Positions 10,490-22,424 of a stretch of 64,000 nt of DNA are shown here, piece by piece. Position numbers and translations under genes: made by a program. Numbering within the stretch: position 1 is the first letter of the stretch; each line of letters begins with the position of its first letter. The stretch is from Stomorhina lunata. Taxonomy: Eukaryota; Arthropoda; Insecta; Diptera; Rhiniidae. The stretch is from contig OW121740.1 of NCBI GenBank assembly GCA_933228675.1, positions 127,855,630-127,919,629 on the forward strand. Direction: 5' to 3'. The notes under the pieces were generated by a model, which was given only the letters and a program-made list of their open reading frames with translations, searched no databases and was not told the origin of the DNA.

Positions 10490-11042
10490 TCCATTTTGCG
10501 GCTTCAAATAAAACAAATATAAAATATTTTTTTTTTCATTATATTTCTTTTTTTTTTTATAAAGTTTGAACGTTGAGATAATGTGTGAAACACTAGATCA
10601 TTTAAATGACCAACATGTGAAATGTTGACAGCATTAATTCTTTTGAAGTAATTTTCGACCTCTTTTTGGCACATTTTGGGCGGTATTTCAGCCATAACTT
10701 GAAGTGCTCAAAAGTTAAGGGTTTATGTGCATAAGCACGGTCTTTCGCGTAGCCCCACAAAAAAAAATCTAATGGTGTCAATTCGCATGATCTTGGTAGT
10801 CAGTTGATATAGCCACGACGAGAAATTACGTGGCCAGGAAATGTCTCTTGCAAAAAAGCCATAATCGCTCGAGTTGTGTGGCATATGACACATATTCTAC
10901 AAGTCGTATTCTTCAATAGCAGGCAAACAAAAGTCGGTTATCATATGACCATAAAGCTCCAAATTCACGCTGCAGAGTTGAATGTTTTGATAATTTTTGT
11001 TTTGATAATTTTTGTGCGTCGTGTCATACTTAAGCGATCCAT
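10490..11042 (-). pseudogene. Decayed mariner-type transposase remnant
   Basis: Read on the minus strand from ATG at 11042, the start MDRLSMTRRTKIIKTKIIKT resembles the N-terminus of insect mariner-type transposases. Most of the middle is missing. Then come YGHMITDFCLPAIEEYDL, CHTTRAIMAFLQETFPGHV, LPRSCELTPLDFFLWGYAKD (the motif around the last catalytic Asp) and a C-terminal piece VENYFKRINAVNISHVGHLN. These pieces lie in different frames, with stops including TGA in place of a conserved Trp before LPRSC. The gene is therefore dead, with an internal deletion and several frameshifts. I could not define terminal inverted repeats. Assignment to the Tc1/mariner superfamily is confident; the exact family is not. 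Confidence 0.8.
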
Positions 11043-11294
11043 TTTCGTCAATGTCAGACTTTCAACTGAAAAAAAAATTGGTTTAACAACTTCGTTTGAC
11101 AAATGTCGAATTCCAGTCCTATACTTTTGAAACAACGAAATGGAAAATTTTGTATCTCAAAATTTGTCAAGGGTAAGGGTTTATACTGGTTTGAAACAAA
11201 TAAAAGTGGTAATATATCTTCTAAACTGTATCTTCAAAACTGTAAGTCTGATTGCATTAGTATGTATGAGGGAATTGTTCATGAGGATTCATGC

Positions 11295-12919
11295 TTTTTA
11301 TACCCACCATCAAAAAGAATGGGGGGTATATTGAGATTGTCATTCCGTTTGTAATTTTCTTAATATTGGCTCAAAAACAAAAAACGATATATATTCTGAA
11401 TCCTTATCCTAATTCTAAGACGATTGAGCCATGTCCGTCTATCTGTCTGTTGAAATAACGATAACGCCTAAACGAAAGGAGCTAGCTCACTGAAACTTAG
11501 TAAAAATATTTTTTATCTCTGAGAAACTTTTGGTATTGAAATTGGGCAAAATCGGTTCACATTTGGCCATAGCTCCCGTATAACCTCGTCTAGGCTAATC
11601 GCTTATTTTTTAATAAATGACAAATTAGCTATGATAATAAAATTTGGTATATAGAAGTTTTACATTAGCCCTAGACAGTGTGTAAAATTTCGTCAAAATC
11701 GGTTCACATTTAGCCATAGTTCCCATACAAAAAACTTACGAAAACAGCCTAAATTTCACCTAAAATACACTTAAATGCTAATAAATCTAAAAGTATAACA
11801 AATATAACCACCAAATTTGGCACAAGAAAGTCTTATGTCAATGCCAGCCAGTGTGCAAAATTTTGTTACAATCGGTCAACATTTGACCATAGCTCCTATA
11901 TAAAAAACTTATGGAAACACAAAAATACATAAAGAAAAGGTTGTTTATGTCCGTCTGTCCGTCAGATAAAAGCACGATAGCGCCTTAACGAAAAGAGTTA
12001 GAGGGACAAACCTTTACAAAAGTATTTTGGATGTCTTGAAAAAGATGTGTGTTGAAAATGGACAAAATCGGTTCAAATTTAGTTAGAGCTCCCATATAAC
12101 CCCGCCCCGGGAAACACATTAATGCTGATAAATTGAATACAATTCTAATAGCTATGACGAATAAATTTAAAATATTGAAGTTTTATGCAAGTTTTGATCA
12201 GTTTATCAAATTTTATAGGAATCAGTCCATATTTGACTTTAGCTTTCATATAAAAAACACTCACGGAAACCAAAAATTTTAGCAAAGGCCAGTTAAAAGC
12301 TATTAAATTAGAAACTATGATAGCTATGGTCACTAAATTTTGCAAGAATAAGCTCTATATTTATATCAGCCAGTGCGTAAAATTTTGTTACAATCGGTCA
12401 ACATTTGGCTATAATTCTTATATATATAACATCCCCTTTTTTATATCTACATTCAAAAATATTTGGAGGTACATTCATGATATTAAGGTTGTACCTATGA
12501 AATTAGATAGGCATCAATCAATGTTCAGCCCAGACTTTACATATGATGAATGCATTAGGAACTCCTAACGAAATATATGGACCTGCCGTATTATTATTAA
12601 CGTGTTTAGCCAAACTACATATTAAGCACAACGAAAAGTATTTAACAACTTATTAATGTAAAACTATACCCGGTTATGAGACCGAATTTTGATCAGAGTA
12701 AATACTGGGGAAACCATTAAAATATTTTTAAATGTTGAACTATAAAGCTACGGCAACCGAATTTAGTCCAAAGGTTTTACAAACAATACCAATTAGCTTA
12801 GCGATTTTTTCAGTTTTGGTCCAGATTTTAAATTAGCTAACCCCTGTTTCTGAATTTAACACAACTTAATGGTGGGTATATAATATTCGGCACAGCCGAA
12901 TATAACACTCTTACTTGTT
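11295..12919 (+). mobile_element. A-type interspersed element, copy A1 (full length)
   Basis: Begins TATACCCACCATCAA (11299) and ends with the inverted form followed by a hairpin ATTCGGCACAGCCGAAT and the tail CTCTTACTTGTT. A short GTCY tract (GTCCGTCTATCTGTCTG) lies near the start. Between the ends are at least six diverged modules, each carrying a form of CGGTTCACATTTAGCCATAG plus CTCCCATATAA, at 11553, 11700, 11873, 12069, 12223 and 12394. There is no transposase. The GTCY tract and conserved ends recall the dipteran mini-me type elements, but that name is tentative. The tail hairpin near the terminus is also reminiscent of Helitron ends. Short ORFs inside are not genes. Confidence 0.8.
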
Positions 12920-15582
12920 AAGTTTTGAATTAATGGTTACCATATGTTTACACAGGGTGAATTTTTGGATTGGGCTTACAAAAACAATAAAAAAAACATG
13001 CTTACTTCACTATTAGAACTCTTATAGGCTTTAAGTTATTTAATTTCAAAAATAAAAAAAAATAATTTTTATCTTCCACTTTTTTAAGATTTTGACCCAT
13101 TGTGCATTCGATATTAAGTGCATAATTTTTTCAAAAATATTTTCATGTAGCTAGTATCTTAGGAAACATAACACTGAAAACCGCTTTTAAATGTCTTGAA
13201 CCGTATAATGTTGAGAAATTTCCAAAGTAAAATATTTTTCGCTGATCGAAGAAAGTGCATTTTTTTCTCAAAAAGATAAATTTTTTTGCTTTTTACGACG
13301 AAAATTTTTTTTAAAGTTAATGTTATATTATATATTCGTAGAGAATAGGGGTTTTGAAATGTTTTTAATTTTAATTTTAAATTACTACAATATTCACTCT
13401 ACAAACGGCAGTGACCGAAATTTCTTAAACTTTTAAGAAAATTTTTGTGTTTTTGAATATATAACAAAAAAGTTAAGCCGATTTTAAAACTTTGTAAAAT
13501 GTAGTTATACAGCCCCATATATTTCCTTTAGATTTCAAAAATAAAAAGTAGCTTATTGGTATAAACGAATCCAAAAAAAGTATGATTTTATAAAAATGAA
13601 AAATTTCCATACAACATAATTTTAGTTCCAAAAAAGGTCAATTGGGTTTCATTTTCTTAAATCTTTTAAGTCGTTTTATATAAAAAATAAAATAAACTTT
13701 ATTGCTGCAAAAAATCGTTTCTCAGAAATTAAAAATCAAAATTTTAAAATGATTTTTTAAAAAACACACTTTTGGTTATTTTTTGTTAATTTTTAACAGA
13801 AATTTTTTAGGACTTTTTGTATATAAGTAAAAAATTAATAGTGTAATAATCTAGAAATGTTTTTCTATAAAATGTTGTACTAAACATATATAAAAGGCAC
13901 TGATAACAGGTACCATTATTGCATTAAAAACATACGCCTAAGGTCTAAATCCAATAAACATATGCAAAAATTGTGAAAACATTGACTTTCTTGGTTTTAG
14001 CTTTTTTAAAGTCTTTTACTAAAAGGGTTTATGGTATTTTTTAAGTACAAAAAATTTTTAAAAATATAGTTTTTACAAAGCCATTTTTGATTTTTGACTT
14101 TATCTCAAAAACTGTACAAGGTACAGTAATAAAAATGACTCTTTGACGATTGTCCGGTTTATATAAAACTTTACTTTTACGGACTGACATTATTAAATAT
14201 GTGTTACAAGCATTAGCATAAACCTATAACACCCTTCTCGCAAACGGTGGTGCAGGGCACAAAAATGTACTTTTAACATCTTACGACAAGGTAGCAAACC
14301 TAATGACTTTCATAAGTAAATAAAGTTAACAAAAACAGTGGAGCTAAAAAAGATTGTTTTGAAATTTTCTATAGACATATCCTAAAATTTTTAGGAGACT
14401 TTAATAATATCGAGCCAGATTAAAATACGTTGATAATAACAACGATTGATTTGGGAACAATAATTATATCGTATGCAACGTGGGTTAACTACATATCTAT
14501 AGCAGCACTGCTGCACCTTGTAGAGGACTAAATTGAGGTCCTCCACTAGGTGTTATTTTTACATGCCTCTAATGGAACCTTTCTAATAACAAATAGCTTA
14601 CGAAACTCCATGCCATGAGATTAAAAACCGTTGTTTGACAGATTATGTCGCAGTGGTCAAGTGTTAATTTCTGAATTTATGCTCAGCGGCAATATATTCC
14701 CAAATATTTTGGGATTATTCTAGACTCTCAAAACTCTGGTACCACAATACCTAAAAAGTCGTCTTAAGATTCAATTACACTTAATGTGTGTAGCCTTACT
14801 TCCAACAATATTCGTGGGATTTTAAGATGATTGTCAAAAACGTACCTATGTAAGCTGCTCTGAAGGATAAATCAATTAGAATCTATTTTACTTCTCGCTT
14901 CTGATTTTGGATATATAATGTTACAAAATTGTCGTTTTTTTTACCCATTAATACCCTCTCGTCGGTCAAATTTCCAAAAAAATATTGAATACGAGTCTAA
15001 TTTTTTAATTGCTGTTCTCAACATCATTTCGGTTAAGCTTTTTCTGTTTGGCTCAGAAGGCATAATGTTATATATGTTTTTATCCCCCTTTATTGAAAAA
15101 AGTACCAAAGCAAAGTATGTGTATTTCTTAAATATCAATATAACTTATATTTCTAGCTTCATTGTTTAAAAAATATGCAGAGTTTAAAAGCAAAGAATTT
15201 TTGACAAGTTTTTGCCCATTTTTACCTCTTTTTGATGTTCATCGAATGCGACATAAATTTTGTTTCTACAAGAAATGGTTCAAATGTTATATGTGGTTCA
15301 AAAAAGTACTAAAATTTAGGCTTTACCTTTTTTTAACGCCCCCCCCCCCCTATTTTTACCCCATTTAAAATAAAATTAAAAATGTATTTTTTAATTTCTC
15401 CAACAAATCCAACTTAAGTTTTGTTTCTATCGATGTTAGTTTCGGAGATATGACGTAACTTATTTTTCCCTTTTTCACTCTATTTTTACCTCTAAGGAGC
15501 CAAATTTTCAAAAAGTACCGAATACGTTTCATTTAGTTTATACTGTTTATCTCGTATCTTTTTCAGTTTTGTTTCTATTTCT
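12920..15582. other. AT-rich DNA, nothing firmly recognised
   Basis: No supported gene over 2.6 kb. A diverged internal repetition is visible: TTACCCATTAATACC plus CAAATTTCCAAAAA and TTGAATACG near 14940-14995 resembles TTTTTACCTCTAAGGAGCC plus CAAATTTTCAAAAAG and CGAATACG near 15483-15527, with an intermediate TTTTTACCTC copy near 15219. A run of 12 cytosines occurs at 15339-15350. Short ORFs (14918-15169, 15162-15368) have no recognisable similarity. This is possibly an old dispersed repeat. Confidence 0.5.
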
Positions 15583-16210
15583 TTTTTTATACCCACCATT
15601 AAAAAGAATGGGGGTATATTGAGATTGTCATTCCGTTTGTAATATCGCCTCTAAAACTAAAAACGATATATATTCTAAATCCTCATGAAATTCTAAGACG
15701 ATAGAGCGATGTCCGTCTGTCTGTCTGTTGAAATCGCGATAACGCCTAAACGAAAGGAGCTAGCTCACTGAAACTTAGTAAAAACCTTCTTTATCTCTGA
15801 GAAAATTTTGTTATTGAAATCGGGCACAATCGGTTAGCTGCCATATAAAAATCTTACGAAAATACAAAAAATAAAAGGGAAAAGGGATAAAAGGATAAAA
15901 GCGCGATAGATCCTTAACTACAAGAGCTAGAGGGAAAAAATTTTACAAAAGTATTTCCGATATGTTATAAAAGTTTTTTACTGAAAATGGGCGAAATCAG
16001 TTCACATTTAGTTAGAGCTTCCATATAACCATGCCCCGGGAATCACATTTATGCTGATAAATTGAATACAATTGTAATACCTGTGACAACTAAATTTGGA
16101 ACAATGAAGTTTTATGTAACATTTGGTAAGTATGTCAAATTTTATAGGAATCGGTCTATATTTAACTAAAACTTTCATATAAAAACTGCTCCCGGAAACC
16201 ACAAGGATAA
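15583..16210 (+). mobile_element. A-type element, copy A2 (3'-truncated)
   Basis: Starts TATACCCACCATTAAAAAGA and follows A1 through the GTCCGTCTGTCTGTCTG tract and several CGGTTCACATTT-type modules. It stops at about 16205 without the terminal hairpin. Internal segments are deleted relative to A1. Confidence 0.75.
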
Positions 16211-16314
16211 GTATAAGTCGATGAAATTATTGGAAACCAGTTTATCACTTAGACAAAAGAAATACTGCATAACTTTTTGAACTTTGACTATTACCACATA
16301 ATATATTTATTTTC

Positions 16315-16368
16315 ACTTTTTATACCCACCATCAAAAAGAATGGGAGGTATATTGAGATTCTCGTTCC

Positions 16369-16409
<41 letters not shown>

Positions 16410-18060
16410 GTCCGTCTGTCTGTTTGTTGAAATCACGATAACGCCTAAACGAAAGGAGCTAGCTCACTGAAACTTAGTAAAAATATTCTTCATCTCTGAG
16501 AAAATTTTGGTATTGAAATTGGGCAAAATCGGTTCACATTTGACCATAGCTCCCGTATAACCTCGTCTAGGCTAATCGCTTATTTGTTAATAATTTGGTA
16601 TATAGAAGTTTTACATTAGCCCTAGGCAGCGTGTAAAATTTCATCAAAATCGGTTCACATTTAGTCATAGCTCCCATACAAAAAACTTACGAAAACAGCC
16701 TAAATTTCACCAAAAATAAACTTAAATGCCAATAAAAAGTATAACAGATATAACCACTAAATTTGGCACAAGAAAGTCTTATGTCAATGCCAGCCAGTTT
16801 GCAAAATTTTGTCGCAATCGGTCACCATTTGACCTAGCTCCCATATAAAAAATTTACGAAAACACAAAAATTCAAAAAGAAAAGGGGATTTATGTCCGTC
16901 CGTCCGTCAGATAAAAGCGCGATAGCGCCTTAACGAAAAGGGTTACAGCAACTTAATTTTACAAAAGGAAGTGTTATGTGAATGCCAGCCAGTGTGCAAA
17001 ATTTTGTCACAATCGGTCACCATTTCACCATAGCTCCCATATAAAAAACTTATGGAAACACAAAAATACATAAAGAAAAGGTTGTTTATGTCCGTCTGTC
17101 CGTCAGATAAAAGCACAATAGCGCCTTTACAAAAAGAGCTAGAAGGACAACATTTTACAAAAGTAGTTTGGATATCTTGGAAAAGATGTGTGTTGAAAAT
17201 GGACAAAATCGGTTCAAATTTAGTTAGAGCTCCCATATAACCCCGCCCCGCGAAATACATTAATGCTATAAATTTAATACAATTGTAATAGCTATGACGA
17301 TTAAATTTAAAATAGGGAAGTTTTATGCAATTTTTGATCAGTTTATCAAATTTTATAGGAATTAGTCTATATTTGACTTTAGCTTTCATATAAAAAACAC
17401 TCACGGAAACCAAAAATTTTAGCAAAGGCCAGTTAAAAGCTATTGAATTAGAAACTATGATAGCTATGGCCACTAAATTTTGCAAGAATAAGCTCTATGT
17501 ATATACCAGCTAGTGTGTAAAATTTTGTTATAATCGGTCAACATTTGGCTATAATTCTTATATATATATAACATGCCCTTTTTATATCTACAATCAAAAA
17601 GATTTGGAGGTACATTCATTATATTAAGATTGCACCTATGAAATTAGATAGGCATCAATTAATGTTCAGCCCAGACTTTACATATGATGAAAGCATTAGG
17701 AACTCCTAACGAAATATATGGACCTGCCGTATTACTATTAACGTGTTTAGCCAAACTACATATTAAGCACAACGAAAAGTATTTAACAACTTATTAATGT
17801 AAAACTATACCCGGTTATGAGACCGAATTTTGATCAAAGTAAATACTGGGGAAACCACTAAAATATTTTTAAATGTTGAACTATAAAGCTACGGCAACCG
17901 AATTTAGTCCAAAAGTTTTACCAACAATACCAATTAGCTTAGCGATTTTTTCAGTTTTGGTCCAGATTTTGAATTAGCTGCACCCTGTTTCTGTATTTAA
18001 CACAACTTGATGGTGGGTATATAAGATTCGGCACAGCCGAATATAACACTCTTACTTGTT
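16315..18060 (+). mobile_element. A-type element, copy A3 (full length, internal duplication)
   Basis: Same start (TATACCCACCATCAA), GTCY tract, modules and tail (ATTCGGCACAGCCGAAT, CTCTTACTTGTT) as A1. It is longer because a ~195-bp segment is tandemly duplicated: GCCAGCCAGT at 16789 recurs at 16984, with matching sequence on both sides including TCCGTCAGATAAAAGC. The 180-codon minus-strand ORF at 16943-17485 crosses the modules. Shorter relatives of it appear at the same place in other copies because the DNA is shared, not because a protein is conserved. Confidence 0.82.
16367..16432. repeat. (TCTG)n microsatellite inside A3
   Basis: Roughly sixteen TCTG/TCCG/TCTC tetranucleotides, an expanded version of the short GTCY tract found at the same place in A1, A2 and A4. 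Confidence 0.95.
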
Positions 18061-18376
18061 CAATTTTGTATTGCCAGTAAGAATGCCATTACATCCTTAT
18101 ATAATGTCTTCACGACATACGTATGTTCTTATTGGAGATTTTGAGACATCACTTAATTAGATGTCAAGCCATTCCACAATAGAAATTTTCTGGGTACCCT
18201 GTCTCAACAATGTTTATTGAGTATAAAGGCTTACACTCAAAAGTTTTCCGCTTTCCGCATACCAATTTGAAATAAGGCAATTGGGATTTCTCAGACCACT
18301 TGGACCTCACACATCATATACATATATAATTTCAAAACACTAGTGAGTCTTCAGTATTGACATCTGACTCGTCTAG

Positions 18377-18390
18377 TGCTCTTCAGACTA
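18377..18390. repeat. Target-site duplication, left copy
   Basis: TGCTCTTCAGACTA is identical to 18770-18783. It directly flanks the retrotransposon insertion. Confidence 0.93.
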
Positions 18391-18769
18391 GGTTAGGTTA
18401 GGTTAGGCAGGCAGCCGATGTAGGTCAGCGTCACTTGGGTCCAAAAAGCGGTCCCTTTGTGTTACCTGCAAGGGATAGACTGGAAGAAAAGAACAAAGGC
18501 AATTACTCCAGGCTATCAGTGAGAGGCTGATCAAGCCATCCTAAAGCCCTGATAAATGAGTCTATTTTACGAATGTCAATACTCGGTAGATCCGATAAAT
18601 CATGCAGAAAAGGTGCCACCAAATTGAGAGCCCTAGGGGTCGAGAGGGCGGGGCAGTGACAGAGAAGATGAGTCAGTGTCTCCTCCTCTTCTATGTTGTG
18701 ACAGCTGCGACTGTAGTCGTAATATTGAAGATTAAGTCTTCTGGCATGAAGCCCAAAAACGCAGTGCCC
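18391..18769 (-). mobile_element. 5'-truncated non-LTR retrotransposon, 379 bp
   Basis: Minus-strand insertion of only the 3' end of a Jockey/I/R1-type LINE. It is flanked by perfect 14-bp target-site duplications. It contains the end of the ORF2 coding region, a ~100-bp 3' UTR, and a short CCTAA-repeat tail (seen as GGTTAGGTTAGGTTAGG at 18391-18407 on the plus strand). Severe 5' truncation with a clean duplication is the hallmark of target-primed reverse transcription. The perfect duplication suggests a fairly recent insertion. Confidence 0.93.
18503..18769 (-). pseudogene. C-terminal end of non-LTR ORF2 (after RNase H)
   Basis: 88 open codons ending TAA (18503-18505). The translation contains GHCVFGLHARRLN, then CHNIEEEETLTHLLCHCPAL and LPSIDIRKIDSFIRALGW. 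This is the Cys/His-rich segment (C..C..H..C type, LLCHCPAL) that ends ORF2 in R1/I/Jockey-type elements downstream of the RNase H domain. It has no start of its own and no reverse transcriptase, because of 5' truncation. The reading frame itself shows no stop or frameshift. Confidence 0.88.
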
Positions 18770-18783
18770 TGCTCTTCAGACTA
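18770..18783. repeat. Target-site duplication, right copy
   Basis: TGCTCTTCAGACTA, identical to 18377-18390. Confidence 0.93.
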
Positions 18784-18799
18784 AGACTTGTCTTAATAT

Positions 18800-19075
18800 T
18801 TAGAAGGTAGAAGCGGTTGTCTAGCTCCTCTGTCCTAGCTTCTAGCCCTAGCGAATTTAAAGGCTCTGAGTGAGAGTAATTTTTCTGCACGGCTTATAAT
18901 ATCTTTAAAGATAAACATTTATTAAATGGACTTACTAATTGTAGAATCTGAGTCACTTTTACGGCCCGAGGTTAAAAAACCGGAAGTCTTTTTGCTATCC
19001 CTTGCAGGTACCACAAGAAGACAATTTATGGGACCCAAGTGAAGCTTACATTCCCCCACCTATTCTGAAATGCTA
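18800..19075 (+). mobile_element. Old remnant of a related non-LTR 3' end
   Basis: In the opposite orientation to the fresh insertion next to it. CTATCCCTTGCAGGTACCAC at about 18997-19016, followed by GGGACCCAAGTGAAGC, matches the 3' UTR of the element at 18391-18769 (CTATCCCTTGCAGGTAACAC, GGACCCAAGTGACGC). CTCCTCTGTCCTAGC upstream is a decayed version of its Cys-rich coding segment. It is heavily diverged and without a frame. Confidence 0.6.
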
Positions 19076-21029
19076 AGTCAATTCTAATGAAAATTATTAA
19101 TAGAACGACAGTTTTTTTAAGAAAACAACCGATGACAACGATAATTTTATAAATTTCCTAAAAAGATGTGTAGTTAGTATCATCAAGAAATTTTATTAAA
19201 GAAATTTGTCGTCGAAGTTTTTGAAAAGTTCTTATACAAATATGTAGAAGATGTAATCTAAAATTTCAAAGTTTTAAGTAAAAACTGGAAGCAAAGTATA
19301 CAAATTTTAGATAATGATGATGCGAAAAGCGGCTACCATACAAATTTTTTTTTTACTAAAATGTTCCTTTTTCTATGCCACTGTTTCTCTATTACAAACA
19401 TTTCAAACAAATTAAATTTTCTTGTAATTTTTTGAGCTTTCTTTGTTGCATCCTAATTTGTTTAAATTTAATATGTAATGAAAATGGTATTTCTATGCTT
19501 TACAATTACGAACCATTAAATGTTAAAAATCCACATTCTATGGCAAGTTTCAGTCAAGTCAAGTTTTGTAATGTTATTAACATTCATGATATTGTTAAGC
19601 TTGTAAGATTCTTTCTAAGATTTACCCCACTCTTTTTGTATATTTTGTTAAAGCTACAAACACATTACAAGTCCCTGTAACAATGATTACAAATGATTTC
19701 CAAATAGATAAAAGAACATTTTGCTAAATCTTAGTTAAGTGATAAAAAGACAACTGAAGAGATACCTTAACTGGTAAGAAAAAAACTACTAAGAAAAATA
19801 AATGTAAACTAACTGATTTATATCTATTTTTATGTTAAGCAATTTATAGCAACTGTTTTTTGTTTTAGCTTAAATCTACTATTTTCTGAGTGTGTGTTCT
19901 TTAAACAATTTTTCACAAAAATACACAGGGAAGTCTTCATGCTCATAATGAATTTGTAGTAAAACATAAATACTTAAGCTTGGGAATAATAGAGAGTGTA
20001 GTTATAAAAATTAATTATACCCTAAGCCCTAGATACCACATCTAATAACTTTCTGAAATACTTAGCTTTAAAAGAAATTGTGTACTTTTCAAATAATACG
20101 TCTGTGTATTTCTAGTGCTAACATTCTTCCAAGTTGTGGCACCATGTGAATTTATATACATTTCTGTCTGTTTGCGTTAACTATGATTTTTAAAATATTA
20201 GATTTTTATTGCACTTCTTCTCTATAAGTAAAGTTTAAATACCACAAATTCTTGTGTTTTTTTATCTTTCTAACATCTTAATTCGAAATAATTTATACAT
20301 ATATATTTTATAATAATTATATATATTTATAACTTCTGTAAGATCAAAACCTTGTGGTAGTTTCTTTAAACAGTTTCTAACAGTAGTTTAATGGTCACTA
20401 AAATGCTTAAAATAAAAAAAAAAAATAATCTAATCTTACAGAATTATTGTGAACAAATATTGAATACTTAGCAAACCTTTGCCCTAATTGACAAGGTTTT
20501 TGTCTTAAGTCTTTTGTTTTTATGTAAGATTTACATAAAAGTTTTCATGGTTTATAAAAAAATTAAGATATTTAAATAAAACATAATTGCTTTGCAGACA
20601 AATTAGGACGTTTTATAAAAAATAAGGTTTTTGTCTTAAGTCTTTTGTTTTTATGTTAAATTTATAAAAAAAAAATGTTCACGGTTATTAAAAAGTAAGT
20701 AACAGTGCTATATTCTATGCAGAAACCCTTCACCAATGATGTTTTAAAGTCAAAGATCAGAACCGAAATAGGTAATGGATAATTATATATTAGAAACATA
20801 CACATTTATGCATTAAAGTCAAAAAGAAATGATATGATTTATTGTTACTGAATTTCAAAGTTTTATGTTGCTGTATTAAATCCGGATCTGTAAATTTATA
20901 TAAGGTTTTTTGTTAATAGCACCTAAATTCTGACAAATAAGTCATACGGGTACATAGACCATGACCCAATTCCTTTATTTCAAAAACGATTTATTTACTG
21001 AAAGAGTTGTTGCTTAGAAAATTAACAAA
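19076..21029. other. Unique AT-rich DNA with a small direct duplication
   Basis: No supported gene. An isolated 101-codon ORF at 19375-19680 (plus) is Phe/Leu/Asn/Lys-rich and unlike anything I know. A ~75-bp segment beginning AAGGTTTTTGTCTTAAGTC at about 20492 is repeated about 132 bp further on (about 20624). Confidence 0.55.
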
Positions 21030-21183
21030 AAACATTTTCTATAGAAAATTTAACATCAAAAATTTTCTATAGAAAATTTAACATCAAAAATTTTCTATAG
21101 AAAATTTAACATCAAAAATTTTCTATAGAAAATTTAACATCAACAATTTTCTATAGAAAATTTAACATAAAGAATTTTATATA
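21030..21183. repeat. 28-bp CTATAG array, left part
   Basis: Five units of TTTTCTATAGAAAATTTAAC followed by ATCAAAAA. The array is continuous with 22445-23510 but for the transposon inserted at its right end. Confidence 0.95.
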
Positions 21184-21203
21184 AAGAGTGTTCTAATAAA
21201 AAT
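21184..21203 (+). repeat. Left terminal inverted repeat
   Basis: AAGAGTGTTCTAATAAAAAT. It pairs with 22425-22444 with one mismatch and a one-base shift. Confidence 0.85.
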
Positions 21204-21338
21204 ATGCATTTACTATTTTAGACAAAATTTATCCATAGTGCAATAAATAATTTATTTTTTGATCAAGTTAGTTTCTATAGATATGTCAGATACTATTATT
21301 TTAGAAATTATTAATTTTCAATAGTTATTTCAATCAAA

Positions 21339-22313
21339 ATGGACTGCGAAAAAAAAGTTCGTGAAAATATAATTAAAACTTTCCAAAAAATCCGTCATGG
21401 ACTTTTAAAAAAATAGCTAAAAATTTGAAAGTTGACCCTCGAACGGTTTCTAATGCCATCAGACGGTATAAGAAAAACCTGAGCATTGAAAGAAAACCTG
21501 GATCAGGGAGGAAAAAAGGTCCTACAGATATTGGTAAGGCAAAAGAAGTCGAGCGACTCTTTCGAAGAGCGCCTAACACTTCTTTAAGAAAAGCAGCTCG
21601 TACGGTGAAATGCTGGACTGAAGACATACAAAGTCCAAAAGGTTCCAGATCGCAATGCTATAAAGAACTTAGAAGCAAAAAAACGAGCGAAAAAATTGAA
21701 GTCTGATTTTATAAAAAAATACACCTGTTGTGTGATGGATGATGAAACATACGTACTGGCAGACTTTTCTCAACTTCCTGGTCAAGATTTTTATGTTGCT
21801 GATAAACGGGGCAATGTTCGGCAAGAGTTTTGCACAAAAAAACAAACAAAATTCCCTAAGAAGTTTTTCGTGTGGCAAGCTATTTGCAGTTGTTGCAAAA
21901 GAAGTAAAGTATTTGTGGCATCTGGCACAATAAACACAGAAATTTATATAAAGGAGTGCCTACAAAAACGGTTGTTACCCTTTTTAAGAGAGCACAGAGT
22001 GACTACATTTTTTTGGCCCGATTTGGCATCATGCCATAATGGAAAAAAGGCACTTGAGTGGTACTCAAAGAATAATGTAATTTTTGTACCACGAGAGGCA
22101 AATCCACCTAACTGTCCAGAACTTCGGCCTGTGGAAAGGTATTGGGCTCTGGTAAAAAAGGAATTGAAGAACACAGGAAAGATTTCCAAGAACATGTCCG
22201 ATTTTAAGCGCAGGTGGAACACATTCTCCAAAAAGGTATCAGAAGCAACTGTAAAATCTTTAATGGGAGGGTTTCCGAAAAAAGTCGATAATTTTGCAAA
22301 ACCCGAGTACTAA
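21339..22313 (+). pseudogene. DD37E-type Tc1/mariner transposase, frameshifted
   Basis: ATG at 21339 (MDCEKKVRENIIKTFQ). An extra A in the run at about 21387-21392 then shifts the frame. The downstream frame continues NPSWTFKKIAKNLKVDPRTV (helix-turn-helix for terminal-repeat binding) and RKPGSGRKKG (a GRPR-like basic linker). After AARTVKC (about 21615) a small deletion shifts the frame again and removes roughly a dozen residues before GLKTYKVQKVPDRN. The rest is open to TAA at 22313. The catalytic triad is visible: Asp in VMDDETYV, Asp in FWPDLASCHNGK, Glu in CPELRPVERYW, with 37 residues between the last two. The two lesions make this copy non-functional, although all three catalytic residues remain, so decay is recent. 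Confidence 0.93.
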
Positions 22314-22424
22314 GTAAACATTTTAATGCTAAATTATTTTGTATAATATGTCATTATATTTGCGTATTTTGTAGAGTTTTTATATTAAAAGGTTTGATTT
22401 TTATTTAAGAAAATCCAACTACAA

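Noticed and set aside
16943..17485. 180-codon minus-strand ORF recurring in several copies
   Set aside because: It lies antisense across A-element modules. Its relatives (12145-12345, 16008-16202, 56055-56312) reflect shared repeat DNA, differ in length and frame, and show no domain.
18391..18407. GGTTAGGTTAGGTTAGG as insect telomeric (TTAGG)n
   Set aside because: It is the 3' tail of a 5'-truncated LINE with its own target-site duplications, and only about three units long.
19375..19680. 101-codon ORF
   Set aside because: Isolated, biased composition (Phe, Leu, Asn, Lys), no promoter, splice or family evidence. Kept only as a remark in the spacer entry.
21373..22231. Minus-strand ORFs across the Tc1/mariner element
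   Set aside because: Antisense shadows of the transposase gene.
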